Source of the DNA: Polaromonas sp.
GTDB lineage: Bacteria > Pseudomonadota > Gammaproteobacteria > Burkholderiales > Burkholderiaceae
DNA length: 18,385 nt
NCBI GenBank assembly: GCA_013823505.1
Contig: PNMH01000077.1
Coordinates: 1 to 18,385 of the forward strand
Reading direction: 5' to 3'
Part shown: positions 7,173 to 14,893 of the stretch, one piece after another
Numbering within the stretch: position 1 is the first letter of the stretch
Layout: every line of letters starts with the position of its first letter
Position numbers and translations under genes: made by a program
Notes under the pieces: generated by a model
Database searches by the model: none
What the model was told of the DNA's origin: nothing
Seen by the model: the letters and a program-made list of their open reading frames with translations, nothing else

Positions 7173-7205
7173 AAAAACCCGGCCAGTCGTGAAACTGGCC
7201 GGGTT
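7172..7205 (-). terminator. Terminator of the symporter operon
   Basis: A perfect 12-base stem AACCCGGCCAGT / ACTGGCCGGGTT (7176-7187, 7194-7205) with a six-base loop, and a minus-strand run of six U. It lies 57 bases past the symporter stop. Confidence 0.9.
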
Positions 7206-7262
7206 CCTGGGCTCACCAGCCGCCAAAGCGGCGGGTGAGCGGGGAGGTCACGCAGGCTGCGC

Positions 7263-9374
7263 TCAGCTCATGCGCAGGCTGGGGTAACGCACATGTTCCA
7301 CCAGCTGCTGCACCTTGCGGCTGGGGGCCGGGGTGACCAGGCTCAGCAGGATGATCACGGCAAAGCCAACCGGCACACCAAACACACCGGCTGAGATCGG
7401 CAGGATGCCGAACCACAGTTCAATGGGCGAGGTCACGCCGAAAATGCCGCGCATCCAGGGCTGGGTGGTCACCATGTAATACACGGTGATGCCCAGACCA
7501 GCGACCATGCCAACCGAGGCAGCAATGCCGGTGGCTCGCTTCCAGAAGATGCCTAACACCAGTGCCGGGAAGAACGCCGCCGCCGCGAACGAGAACGCCG
7601 CTGAAACCAGGAACAGGATGTCCGCCGGTTTCTGCGCCGCCACGTAGGCCGCCGCCAGCGCCACGATCAGCAGCAACATCTTGGAGATGGTGACGCGACG
7701 GGCCGTGGATGCGTTGGGGTCGATCATCTTGTAGTACAGGTCGTGCGACAACGCGTTGGCAATGGTGAGCAGCAGGCCGTCGGCAGTGGACAGCGCAGCG
7801 GCCAGGCCACCGGCGGCCACCAGACCCGAGATCACGTAGGGCAAGCCACCGATTTCCGGCGTGGCCAGCACGATGATGTCGCCACCGATCGTCATCTCGT
7901 TGAGCTGCAGCAGGCCGTCCTTGTTGATGTCGGTGATCGACATCAGAGAAGGGTCCACCTTGTTCCACGAGGCCACCCAGGCGGGCAACTGGTCAAACGG
8001 TGTGCCGACCAAAACATGGAACACCTCGTACTTCACCAGCACGGCCAGGGCCGGGGCGGTGAAATAGAGCAGGAAGATGAAGAACAGCGACCACGTGACC
8101 GACTCACGCGCTTCCCGCACGCTGGGCACCGTGTAGTAGCGCATCAGGATGTGCGGCAGCGCGGCCGTGCCGATCATCAGGCAGAAGATGAGCGCGAGGA
8201 AGTTCAACCGTGAGGTGTCGTACGCCTTCACCGCTGCGGCATCCCCATTCGGGTCACCCGAGAACTGCTGTGCATGGGGAGGCATGCCGTTGAGCGGCCG
8301 GGACTTCGCGTCCGCGCCCGCCTTCGCAGCCGTCCATGCTTTCTTGGCTGCGTCTGCGTCCTTGGGCAAGGAAGAGATGGCCTTCTCTGCAGCGGAGATT
8401 TCGGCGGACGGAGCATTCGCAGCGCGCAGCTGGGCCAGCTTGGCTTCGGCAGCGGCCTTGTCGGCTGTGAGCGCAGCGGCGGGATCTTTCAGCTTTTCAG
8501 CCAGTGCGGCCGAACGCTGCTTGTAGATCTCGCGAACTTCGAGCTCCTTCGGATCGGCTGCCAACAGCTTTTCCTTGGCCGTGACCTTTTCCAGCTGGAA
8601 GCCGTAGATAGCCTGTGGCACCGGCACGCTGGTTTGCTTCACCGACAACCACACCACCGGGATCATGTAGGCCACGATCAGGATGATGTACTGCGCCACC
8701 TGCGTCCAGGTCACCGCGCGCATGCCACCCAGGAACGAGCACACCAGAATGCCGCCCAGCCCCAGGAAAATCCCGAGCTCGAAGGCCACGCCCGTCAGAC
8801 GCGAGGTGATGAGACCCACACCGTAGATCTGCGCCACCACGTAGGTGAAGGAGCAGAGGATGGCGGCAAAGATGCCGATGAATCGCGGAAGGTTGCCACC
8901 GTAGCGCTCACCCAGGAAGTCGGGGATGGTGAACTGGCCGAACTTGCGCAGGTAAGGCGCGAGGAACAGCGCCACCAGGCAGTAGCCACCGGTCCAGCCC
9001 ATGATGAAGGCCAGGCCGCTGTAGCCGGTCAGGTAGAGCGTGCCGGCCATGCCGATGAAGGACGCGGCAGACATCCAGTCCGCGCCCGTGGCCATGCCGT
9101 TGTAGACCGCTGGAACCCGCCGACCCGCCACGTAGTACTCGGCCGCGTCGGTGGTGCGGCTCATGATGCCGATGCCGGCGTACAAGCCGATGGTGGCGAG
9201 CAGGAAGATGAAGCCGATCCATTCGCGAGACAAGCCCATCTGCTCGAGGATGGCCAAGGCCACCACGAAGATGAAGAAGCCGCCCGTGTACCACGTGTAC
9301 ACCTTGTTGAGCTGTTGCTTGAACGCCTTGTTGCCGCCGGAACCGCCGGCGCCCGTTTCGAACATGCCTGCCAT
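7263..9374 (-). CDS. Sodium:solute symporter, large subunit (VC_2705 family)
   Basis: Inner-membrane SSS-family carrier, probably taking up a short carboxylate with sodium; the substrate is not readable from sequence (relatives include acetate permease ActP). 703 residues. The start at 9374 is preferred over 9410 for its GAGGA Shine-Dalgarno and because the earlier start lies within the small-subunit gene. SSS features: GADWMSAASFIGMAGTLY (97-113), DFLGERYG (152-159), GLAAALSTADGLLLTIANALSHD (523-545), and about 13 membrane segments. Two odd parts: an Ala/Lys-rich, probably helical hydrophilic insert at about 262-387 between membrane segments, which makes it longer than the usual 570-600 residues, and a canonical EF-hand loop at 482-493. 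It lies four bases after the DUF4212 small subunit, so the two are cotranslated. Confidence 0.92.
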   Translation of the reverse strand: MAGMFETGAGGSGGNKAFKQQLNKVYTWYTGGFFIFVVALAILEQMGLSREWIGFIFLLATIGLYAGIGIMSRTTDAAEYYVAGRRVPAVYNGMATGADWMSAASFIGMAGTLYLTGYSGLAFIMGWTGGYCLVALFLAPYLRKFGQFTIPDFLGERYGGNLPRFIGIFAAILCSFTYVVAQIYGVGLITSRLTGVAFELGIFLGLGGILVCSFLGGMRAVTWTQVAQYIILIVAYMIPVVWLSVKQTSVPVPQAIYGFQLEKVTAKEKLLAADPKELEVREIYKQRSAALAEKLKDPAAALTADKAAAEAKLAQLRAANAPSAEISAAEKAISSLPKDADAAKKAWTAAKAGADAKSRPLNGMPPHAQQFSGDPNGDAAAVKAYDTSRLNFLALIFCLMIGTAALPHILMRYYTVPSVREARESVTWSLFFIFLLYFTAPALAVLVKYEVFHVLVGTPFDQLPAWVASWNKVDPSLMSITDINKDGLLQLNEMTIGGDIIVLATPEIGGLPYVISGLVAAGGLAAALSTADGLLLTIANALSHDLYYKMIDPNASTARRVTISKMLLLIVALAAAYVAAQKPADILFLVSAAFSFAAAAFFPALVLGIFWKRATGIAASVGMVAGLGITVYYMVTTQPWMRGIFGVTSPIELWFGILPISAGVFGVPVGFAVIILLSLVTPAPSRKVQQLVEHVRYPSLRMS

Positions 9375-9378
9375 GGTG

Positions 9379-9639
9379 TTATTCCTCGGTCTCTTCGACA
9401 CCGTGCTCAATGTCGAGTTTGTTCATGTACCAGGCGTAGTACGCAATGATCACGCAGTACACCACCAAGGCGCCCTGGGCACCCATCCAGAAGCTGAACG
9501 GCCAACCAAAGAAGTTGAAGCTCAGGTCACGTGCGAAGTAGCTCACCACGAACGTCACGACAAACCAGATTGCAAGCAATATGGCTGTGATGTTGAGGTT
9601 TTTCCGCCAGTAGCGGCGGTGCTTGTCAGTCAGTTCCAT
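9379..9639 (-). CDS. Sodium:solute symporter, small subunit (DUF4212)
   Basis: 86-residue inner-membrane protein with two membrane segments (about 16-36 and 48-72), an N-terminal RRYWRKNLNIT and the conserved FGWPFSFWMGAQGALVVYCVIIAYYAWYMNKLD block typical of the DUF4212 (TIGR03647) small subunit. Such proteins are found next to VC_2705-type large subunits, analogous to YjcH beside ActP. Start at 9639 is supported by GGAGG eight bases upstream; longer in-frame starts at 9693 and 9654 lack this. The stop is four bases before the large-subunit start. Role in transport is known only by association. Confidence 0.93.
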   Translation of the reverse strand: MELTDKHRRYWRKNLNITAILLAIWFVVTFVVSYFARDLSFNFFGWPFSFWMGAQGALVVYCVIIAYYAWYMNKLDIEHGVEETEE

Positions 9640-9732
9640 GCGATCGACCTCCATCAAGAACACCCTCTCGGGCAAATCACGGACGCCGCCCATTTCCCCC
9701 AGGCAGCCTGCAACCGGTCCGCGTTTCTCGAA

Positions 9733-9750
9733 AGCCGGTTTCCACCGGCT
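9733..9750 (-). terminator. Possible weak terminator after the TPR gene
   Basis: Stem AGCCGGT / ACCGGCT (7 bp) with a GGAA tetraloop on the minus strand, followed by only UUUC. It is 36 bases past the TPR stop. The rest of 9640-9785 shows no clear promoter for the symporter pair. Confidence 0.35.
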
Positions 9751-9785
9751 CTCCCTTTTGAAAGCTGCGCAGCAGCAGCGTGAGA

Positions 9786-10364
9786 TCAGGCCTGGGCTTG
9801 GTGCCCAAGACCGGTCTCACGCTCCAGCTGTGCAGCCACTTTGGGCTCGAACTTTCGGAGGTGGCGAATGATCTTCGCGGCCTCGTCGGGCTCTTGCCGG
9901 TCCACATGAACCCGGGCCAGCTGGTACCAGCCGTAAGGGCTCATCGGTTGCAGTTCGGTGTTCTTGCGCAGGGCGGTGACGGCTTCGTCAAAGCGGCGCT
10001 GGCGGATGAGGCTCAAGGCCAGGCCGTACCAGGCCCGGTCGAGTTGGGGGTCGAGTTCGGTGGCGCGCCGGAAGGCCGCTTCGGCTTGTTCCAGCTGGCC
10101 CATTTCTTCGCTGAGGTAACCGAGGTTGAACCAGCCAGCTGGCTGATCGGGCTGGGCGGCCACGAGTTGCTGCAACGCTTGCTGCGCACCAGCCTTGTCG
10201 CCGAGTTCGGCCAGCAGGTGAGCACGGGTGGCCAAAGCGTAGGGGTCTGCCGCGTGGCTGGCGAGCAGGTCATCCACCCGCTCCAGCGCGCGCTCGCGCT
10301 GGCCGAACAGCACCAGCGCCCGGATTTGCAGCTGGATGAACTTGCGGTTGAGCGAACGATTCAT
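9786..10364 (-). CDS. Tetratricopeptide-repeat protein
   Basis: 192 residues, no signal peptide or membrane segment, therefore cytoplasmic. TPR signatures: ALVLFGQRERALERVDDLLASHAADPYAL (about 16-44), HLLAELGDKAGAQQALQQLVAAQPDQPAGW, NLGYLSEEMGQLEQAEAAFRRATELDPQLDRAW, GLALSLIRQRRFDEAVTALRKNTELQPMSPYGW and QLARVHVDRQEPDEAAKIIRHL, i.e. about five repeats. Start at 10364 (MNRSLNRKF) forms an ATGA overlap with the end of the upstream membrane-protein gene, so the two are translationally coupled. TPRs mediate protein contacts; the partner is unknown, and the coupled membrane protein is the best guess. Confidence 0.9.
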   Translation of the reverse strand: MNRSLNRKFIQLQIRALVLFGQRERALERVDDLLASHAADPYALATRAHLLAELGDKAGAQQALQQLVAAQPDQPAGWFNLGYLSEEMGQLEQAEAAFRRATELDPQLDRAWYGLALSLIRQRRFDEAVTALRKNTELQPMSPYGWYQLARVHVDRQEPDEAAKIIRHLRKFEPKVAAQLERETGLGHQAQA

Positions 10365-10657
10365 TGACACAGCGCCACCCCGATTTTCAAGCAGTGATTG
10401 ACCTTGGTCAGCGTCACCGCCACCCAGATGAAGGCCAGCAGAAGGAAAGCCACCAGAGGCAGGTGGCGGTCCAGCACGAATTTCGGTGTCACCAACCGGG
10501 CCACCTGCACGAAAGGTTTGCCCATTTGCTGCAGCACCTGATAAAACAAATTGGTGTCCTTGCGCTTTCCTGCAAGCAGACCCAGCACCCATTGACCCAC
10601 GAGCGCCAGCAGTGCGATTTCTGTGATCAGCTTGACCGCGGAAATGAAGAACAGCAT
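10361..10657 (-). CDS. Small membrane protein, YggT-like
   Basis: 98 residues with two membrane segments (about 4-26 and 66-88). The start at 10657 is chosen for GAGG eight bases upstream; the frame is open to 10696. The segment PFVQVARLVTPKFVLDRHLPLVAFLLL resembles one half of YggT-family proteins (P-x-RR-L-x-P-x-D-x-P-hhh-LLL), but YggT normally has two such halves and about 180 residues, so this is at best a half-length relative. It overlaps the TPR gene by ATGA. No function can be assigned from the sequence. Confidence 0.78.
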   Translation of the reverse strand: MLFFISAVKLITEIALLALVGQWVLGLLAGKRKDTNLFYQVLQQMGKPFVQVARLVTPKFVLDRHLPLVAFLLLAFIWVAVTLTKVNHCLKIGVALCQ

Positions 10658-10731
10658 GGAAGCCTCGGTTGGTTTGGCGCCATTCTGAATTTGCACCTTA
10701 CCGCTTTCTTACAGATGATCCTCCAGCCCAT

Positions 10732-10773
10732 TTGAGGCAGGTCAAACCCTCTAAGTACTTACCCGAATATTGT
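10732..10773 (+). promoter_or_regulatory. FNR/Anr-type promoter of the CBS-DUF294 gene
   Basis: TTGAG-GCAG-GTCAA (10732-10745) has the FNR-family core TTGA-N6-TCAA, 8 of 10 matches to TTGAT-N4-ATCAA. A -10 TATTGT (10768-10773) would start transcription near 10780. The site centre (10738.5) is then 41.5 bases upstream, the class II FNR position. A GGGGG Shine-Dalgarno (10781-10785) precedes the ATG at 10793. Confidence 0.45.
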
Positions 10774-10792
10774 TAGAGATGGGGGCATCACG

Positions 10793-12301
10793 ATGAAGAA
10801 CACATTCTTAAGTCCTACAAACTCAATGACCATCGACACCGCAGATCAAGCCACCGCAGACACGGGCATTGAACCGAGCGACGCGGCGCTCAACCTGATG
10901 ACCACACCGGTGGGTTCATTGATCAAGCGCGCGCCCATCACCCTGCCACCGCACACCAGCATCCGGGCTGCGGCGCAACGGATGAACGAGGAGCGGGTGT
11001 CGTCCATCCTGATCGTGGAGCAAGGCCATCTGTTTGGTCTGATCACCGACCGCGACCTGCGCAACCGCGTGATCGCCACCGGGCTGGACACGCAGCGGCC
11101 GATCCTGGAAATTGCCACACTGGCACCGTTCTTCGTGAACCTGCACGACCCTGCGTTCGACGCCTTGCTGCTGATGGCGCGTCACAACATTCACCACGTG
11201 CCGGTGCTCGATGGGCAGCGCATCGTGGGCATGATCACCGCCACCGACCTGACCGAGCAGCACAGCACCTCGGCGGTGTACCTCGCGGGCGATATCTACA
11301 AGCAGACGTCGGTAGAAGGTTTGCAGCGCGCCAGCACACGCATCCGTGCACTGCAACAGAGCCTGGCTGCGGCCGACGCGACCGCCTACAACACCGGCCA
11401 CATCATCACCGCCATCACCGACGCCATCACCACCCGCCTGCTGCAGCTGGGCGAAGCGCAGTTGGGCCCAGCGCCGGTGGACTACGTGTGGGTCGCGGCC
11501 GGATCACAGGCCCGCAGCGAACAGACCGCCAGGTCCGACCAGGACAACTGCATGGTGCTCGACGATGCATACAACGAAGGGCTGCACGGTGCCTATTTTC
11601 GTGAACTCGCGCAATTCGTCTGCACCGGTCTCGACGCTTGCGGCTATGTGTTCTGCCCGGGCGACATGATGGCCATGACCGACACCTGGCGCCAACCCCG
11701 CGCGCGCTGGGCCGAGTACTTCCGGCGCTGGATTGGCGAGCCCGAGCCCACGGCGCTCATGCTCACTTGCGTGTTCTTCGACCTGCGCGCCATCCACGGC
11801 AAGGCGAGCCTGCTCGACGGGCTGCGCCGGGACGTGTTGCAGCACACCCGGGGCAACACCCTGTTTCTGGCCCACATGGTGGGCAACGCGCTCAGCCGCC
11901 AACCGCCGCTGGGCTTCTTCAAAGGCCTGTCGCCAGCACGCAGCGGGGAGCACAAAGGCACCATCGACCTCAAGCTCACCGGCGTGGTGCCCATCGTCGA
12001 TCTGGCCCGTGTGTATGCGCTGGCCGGCGGCCACGCCGAGGTCAACACCCACGACCGATTGCTGAGCGCGGCCGACGGCGGCGACATCAGCGCGCAGAGC
12101 GCGCGCGACTTGCGCGATGCCCTGGAATTCCTGGCCGCCTTGCGCATCCAGCACCAGGCGCGGCAAATCAACCAACGACGCACGCCCGACAACTTTCTGG
12201 ATCCAGCAGAGCTCTCCAACTTTGAGCGCACCCAGCTCAAGGATGCGTTTCAAGTCGTGCAGTCCTTGCAGTCGGTTCTGTCCACGCGATACACGTTCTG
12301 A
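10793..12301 (+). CDS. CBS-pair / DUF294 nucleotidyltransferase-like protein
   Basis: 502 residues, cytoplasmic. Two CBS domains (about 37-95 and 103-158, the first ending GLITDRDLRNRV, the second GMITATDLTEQ) bind adenosine nucleotides in this family. A DUF294 putative nucleotidyltransferase domain follows, with GSQARSEQTARSDQDNCMVLDD (237-258; the GS and SDxD residues are those of GlnD-like nucleotidyltransferases), and a C-terminal substrate-binding-type domain (about 355-495). Many relatives begin with a cyclic-nucleotide-binding domain; here the N-terminus is only about 36 non-conserved residues, so that domain is absent. In Pseudomonas and Vibrio relatives occur next to acetate-permease genes and a nuclease gene, as here. 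No substrate is established. Convergent with the exonuclease gene, stops 22 bases apart. Confidence 0.9.
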   Translation: MKNTFLSPTNSMTIDTADQATADTGIEPSDAALNLMTTPVGSLIKRAPITLPPHTSIRAAAQRMNEERVSSILIVEQGHLFGLITDRDLRNRVIATGLDTQRPILEIATLAPFFVNLHDPAFDALLLMARHNIHHVPVLDGQRIVGMITATDLTEQHSTSAVYLAGDIYKQTSVEGLQRASTRIRALQQSLAAADATAYNTGHIITAITDAITTRLLQLGEAQLGPAPVDYVWVAAGSQARSEQTARSDQDNCMVLDDAYNEGLHGAYFRELAQFVCTGLDACGYVFCPGDMMAMTDTWRQPRARWAEYFRRWIGEPEPTALMLTCVFFDLRAIHGKASLLDGLRRDVLQHTRGNTLFLAHMVGNALSRQPPLGFFKGLSPARSGEHKGTIDLKLTGVVPIVDLARVYALAGGHAEVNTHDRLLSAADGGDISAQSARDLRDALEFLAALRIQHQARQINQRRTPDNFLDPAELSNFERTQLKDAFQVVQSLQSVLSTRYTF

Positions 12302-12323
12302 GTCGTCCCTCGAGACGGACCGA

Positions 12324-14522
12324 TCAGTACTTCAAGCGGGCGAAGTAGGTCTTTTGAGCGGCCTCGCGCGCCTGCCCCAGCGTGTGGATGCCCTGCTGCG
12401 CCAGCAACGGCACCAGCTTGATGAAGATCTCGGCCGTGACCATGGCATCGCCCATGGCCGTGTGGCGTCCGATCACGGGCACGCCGAAGCGTTCGGCAAT
12501 CGCTTCCAGCCGGTGCGAATCCTGGTTGGGGTGGATCACCGCCGAGAGCAGCAGCGTGTCGAGCACGGGTTGATCGAACACCACGCCGGTGGACTTCTCC
12601 TTGAGTTGCAGGAAGCGCATGTCGAACGCGGCGTTGTGCGCCACCAGCACGGTGTCCTGCGCGAAGGCATGAAACGCCGGCAACACCTCGCCAATCGTCG
12701 GCTGGCCCACGACCATCGCCGGCTGGATGCCGTGGATGGGAATGGATGCCGCCGGAATGCCGCGCTGCGGATCCACCAGTTGCTCAAAACACTCCTGGTG
12801 AAGCAGCTTGCCGTTGACGATGCGCGCCGCACCGATCTGGATGATCTCGTCGCCCTGAGCGGGCTCCAACCCGGTGGTCTCGGTGTCGAACACGGTGTAA
12901 ACCAGATCGACCAGGTGACGCTCGTCCAGTGAACGGGTCTGCTCGGTGATCTTGAAGAGATCGAAATCGTAGTACTCGGGCCGGCTCTCGCTGCGCAAGA
13001 AGTTGATCGCTTCGGCCGGGTCGCGCGGGTCGGCCAGTGGCAGCAGGACGCGGAAAAACGCCTGCTGGCGCGAGCGCTCGCGCTCGAACCAGAAGGCGCC
13101 CCCATGGCGCTCCACCACATCGCGCACCGTGAGCCCCGTGGCCTCGGCGCCAGCCGTCATGGTGTCCATTTCCCAGCCCATCACGGTCTCGTTGCTCATG
13201 GCCTGACCCGACCACACCAGGTCCAGCTGTGCCTTGCCGGTGCTGCCCGTGGCCAGGTCCAGGCGCACCTGCACGAACCGCACCGCAAACTCATCCTTCA
13301 ACCGACCGGACAGATAGACCAGAACCTGCAACAACGAAAAGCTCTCGACCTTGAGCCACAGGGCGGCATTGACCTCCAGCGCGGAAGCGGGCAACCCGGT
13401 CACGATCTCGATGCGGCGCAACGCGGCCGACACCAGGTCGGCGCCCAGCATGTCTTCGAGCGGCCAGCGGGTCTTCAGACTCTGGGCAGCGTCCGCTTCG
13501 ATGCTGGCGATGCGGCGGCTCAGTGCGGAGGTCTCCTCGCGGATCACCCGCAGGAAACGCTCGCGCGCGGCGGGTTCGAGATCGGGGTGGTCCAGCACGT
13601 CCAGCGCAGCCTGCGTGTTGGCCAGCGCCGAGCGCGTGCCTTCGGTGAGTGTGTGCAGCACCCGGTCGCGCGCCGACTCGGCCTCGAACTCGCGGGTGAT
13701 GTTGTCGAGCATGAGCACGAAGCCGGTCAGCTCGGCGCGATCGGCCGGGTCTTCGGCGGCCTGGGCCTGGCTGGAGCGCACCGGCGCCATCTGCACCCTG
13801 AGCAGCTGGCCTCCCGAGGTGGATGTGACGAACTGCGCCGAAGGCTGGGCCGTGCCGGAGAGCATGCGATGCTGGATGTTCTCCAGCGCGTGCGCCACCA
13901 GCTTGCGATCGAACACCGCGTAGATCGAACGGCCCAGTCCGACGAGCTCGGCACCACCGGCCACCCCTGGCGCCTGCGAGAGCGCGCGGAACTGCTGGCG
14001 GGCGCGCTGGTTGTACAGCAGGATGCGCCCGTCCAGGTTGCACACCACCACACTTTGCGTGAGCTCGGCCATCAGCGCGGCCAGCCGGCTCTTTTCCTGC
14101 TCGATATCGCGGCTGGCCTCCTGCACGCGCAGGTCCATCTCGTCCCGCAAGCGTGTGCGCTGCGCCACCAGCTGGTTGATCACGCCGGTGACGGCACGGT
14201 TCTCGGCACTGCCCTGGGCCGGCAGGTTGCGCGCCACGTCGGAGCGCACCAGCACCATGCCCTCTTCGGCCAGCCGGGCCAGGGGCTCCACAAAATGGCC
14301 CGCGAAGGCGCGCACCGCCAAAGCAAGGGCCCCGACCAGGACCACAACCATCATCATCACCAGCGTGCCGCGCGTGGCCAGCAAGTCCTCCAGCAGCCGG
14401 CGTTGCTCCGTGTCGAGAGTTGACCAGACGATGCCCACCGTCAGCCCCGCCCACAACAACACCGCGGCGGCGGCCAGCGCCACGCCCAGCCACACCCGAC
14501 GGTCAACGCGCCGTCGGCTCAT
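12324..14522 (-). CDS. Membrane-anchored PAS/pseudo-histidine-kinase fused to a DEDDh 3'-5' exonuclease
   Basis: 732 residues. Two membrane segments (about 10-34 and 53-74) are followed by a HAMP-like linker, a coiled coil (about 120-150), a PAS domain (about 150-275, VVVCNLDGRILLYNQRA) and a region laid out like a histidine kinase: a DHp-like helical pair (about 283-345) and an ATPase-like end GLTVRDVVERHGGAFWFERE (463-482). The phosphoacceptor box reads TEGTRSAL (293-300) instead of SHELRTPL, and the N-box (about 393-411) has lost its Asn, so kinase activity is unlikely. The C-terminal part (about 541-705) is a DnaQ/PolC-type exonuclease with all five residues: D546 and E548 (VFDTETTGLEP), D634 (HNAAFDMRFL), H687 and D692 (HTAMGDAMVTAEIF). 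Start at 14522 overlaps the receiver stop by ATGA. Substrate unknown. Confidence 0.88.
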   Translation of the reverse strand: MSRRRVDRRVWLGVALAAAAVLLWAGLTVGIVWSTLDTEQRRLLEDLLATRGTLVMMMVVVLVGALALAVRAFAGHFVEPLARLAEEGMVLVRSDVARNLPAQGSAENRAVTGVINQLVAQRTRLRDEMDLRVQEASRDIEQEKSRLAALMAELTQSVVVCNLDGRILLYNQRARQQFRALSQAPGVAGGAELVGLGRSIYAVFDRKLVAHALENIQHRMLSGTAQPSAQFVTSTSGGQLLRVQMAPVRSSQAQAAEDPADRAELTGFVLMLDNITREFEAESARDRVLHTLTEGTRSALANTQAALDVLDHPDLEPAARERFLRVIREETSALSRRIASIEADAAQSLKTRWPLEDMLGADLVSAALRRIEIVTGLPASALEVNAALWLKVESFSLLQVLVYLSGRLKDEFAVRFVQVRLDLATGSTGKAQLDLVWSGQAMSNETVMGWEMDTMTAGAEATGLTVRDVVERHGGAFWFERERSRQQAFFRVLLPLADPRDPAEAINFLRSESRPEYYDFDLFKITEQTRSLDERHLVDLVYTVFDTETTGLEPAQGDEIIQIGAARIVNGKLLHQECFEQLVDPQRGIPAASIPIHGIQPAMVVGQPTIGEVLPAFHAFAQDTVLVAHNAAFDMRFLQLKEKSTGVVFDQPVLDTLLLSAVIHPNQDSHRLEAIAERFGVPVIGRHTAMGDAMVTAEIFIKLVPLLAQQGIHTLGQAREAAQKTYFARLKY

Positions 14523-14893
14523 GCAGCAGGCTCCAGCAGGTCGCGCACCTTCTGCACCAGCTCCCTGGTGGAGAACGGTTTGGTCATGTACGCGTTGGCG
14601 CCCAGCGCCAGGCCTTTGGCCACGTCGGTGTCGCGCCCCTTGGCGGTGAGCATCACGATCAGGGTGTTGCTCACGGCCTCGTTGGCCCGCACTTCGCTGC
14701 ACACGTCAAAACCGGTCTTGATCGGCATCATCACGTCCAGCAGCACCAGCGCCGGGCGCTCGCGCACGATGGCGTTGATGGCTTCCTGCCCGTCGCGCGC
14801 CAGCACCACCTCGAACCCCTCGCGTTTCATGAGGAACTCCAGCGAGATCAGGATGTTGGGCTCGTCGTCAGCGATCAGTATCTTGTGGCTCAT
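14519..14893 (-). CDS. Single-domain (receiver-only) response regulator
   Basis: 124 residues, CheY/PilH/DivK-like. All receiver residues are present: acidic pocket D9/D10, phosphoacceptor D53 in LVLLDVMMP, T83 in MLTAKG, K105 in YMTKPF. There is no DNA-binding or enzymatic output domain. The start at 14893 has a GAGGA Shine-Dalgarno and overlaps the kinase stop (ATGA); its own stop overlaps the exonuclease start (ATGA). It is presumably phosphorylated by the kinase encoded before it and acts by protein binding, probably on a protein of the same set (inferred). Confidence 0.95.
   Translation of the reverse strand: MSHKILIADDEPNILISLEFLMKREGFEVVLARDGQEAINAIVRERPALVLLDVMMPIKTGFDVCSEVRANEAVSNTLIVMLTAKGRDTDVAKGLALGANAYMTKPFSTRELVQKVRDLLEPAA

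Noticed and set aside
8274..9449. A 391-codon open frame antisense to the symporter
   Set aside because: Antisense shadow of a membrane-protein gene, His/Arg-rich, no Shine-Dalgarno.
12302..12323. Short interrupted inverted repeat around CTCGAG between the convergent stops
   Set aside because: Short stem and no T-tract on either strand, so not called as a terminator.
13104..14423. A 439-codon open frame antisense to the exonuclease fusion
   Set aside because: Low-complexity His/Gln/Arg protein opposite an intact multi-domain gene.
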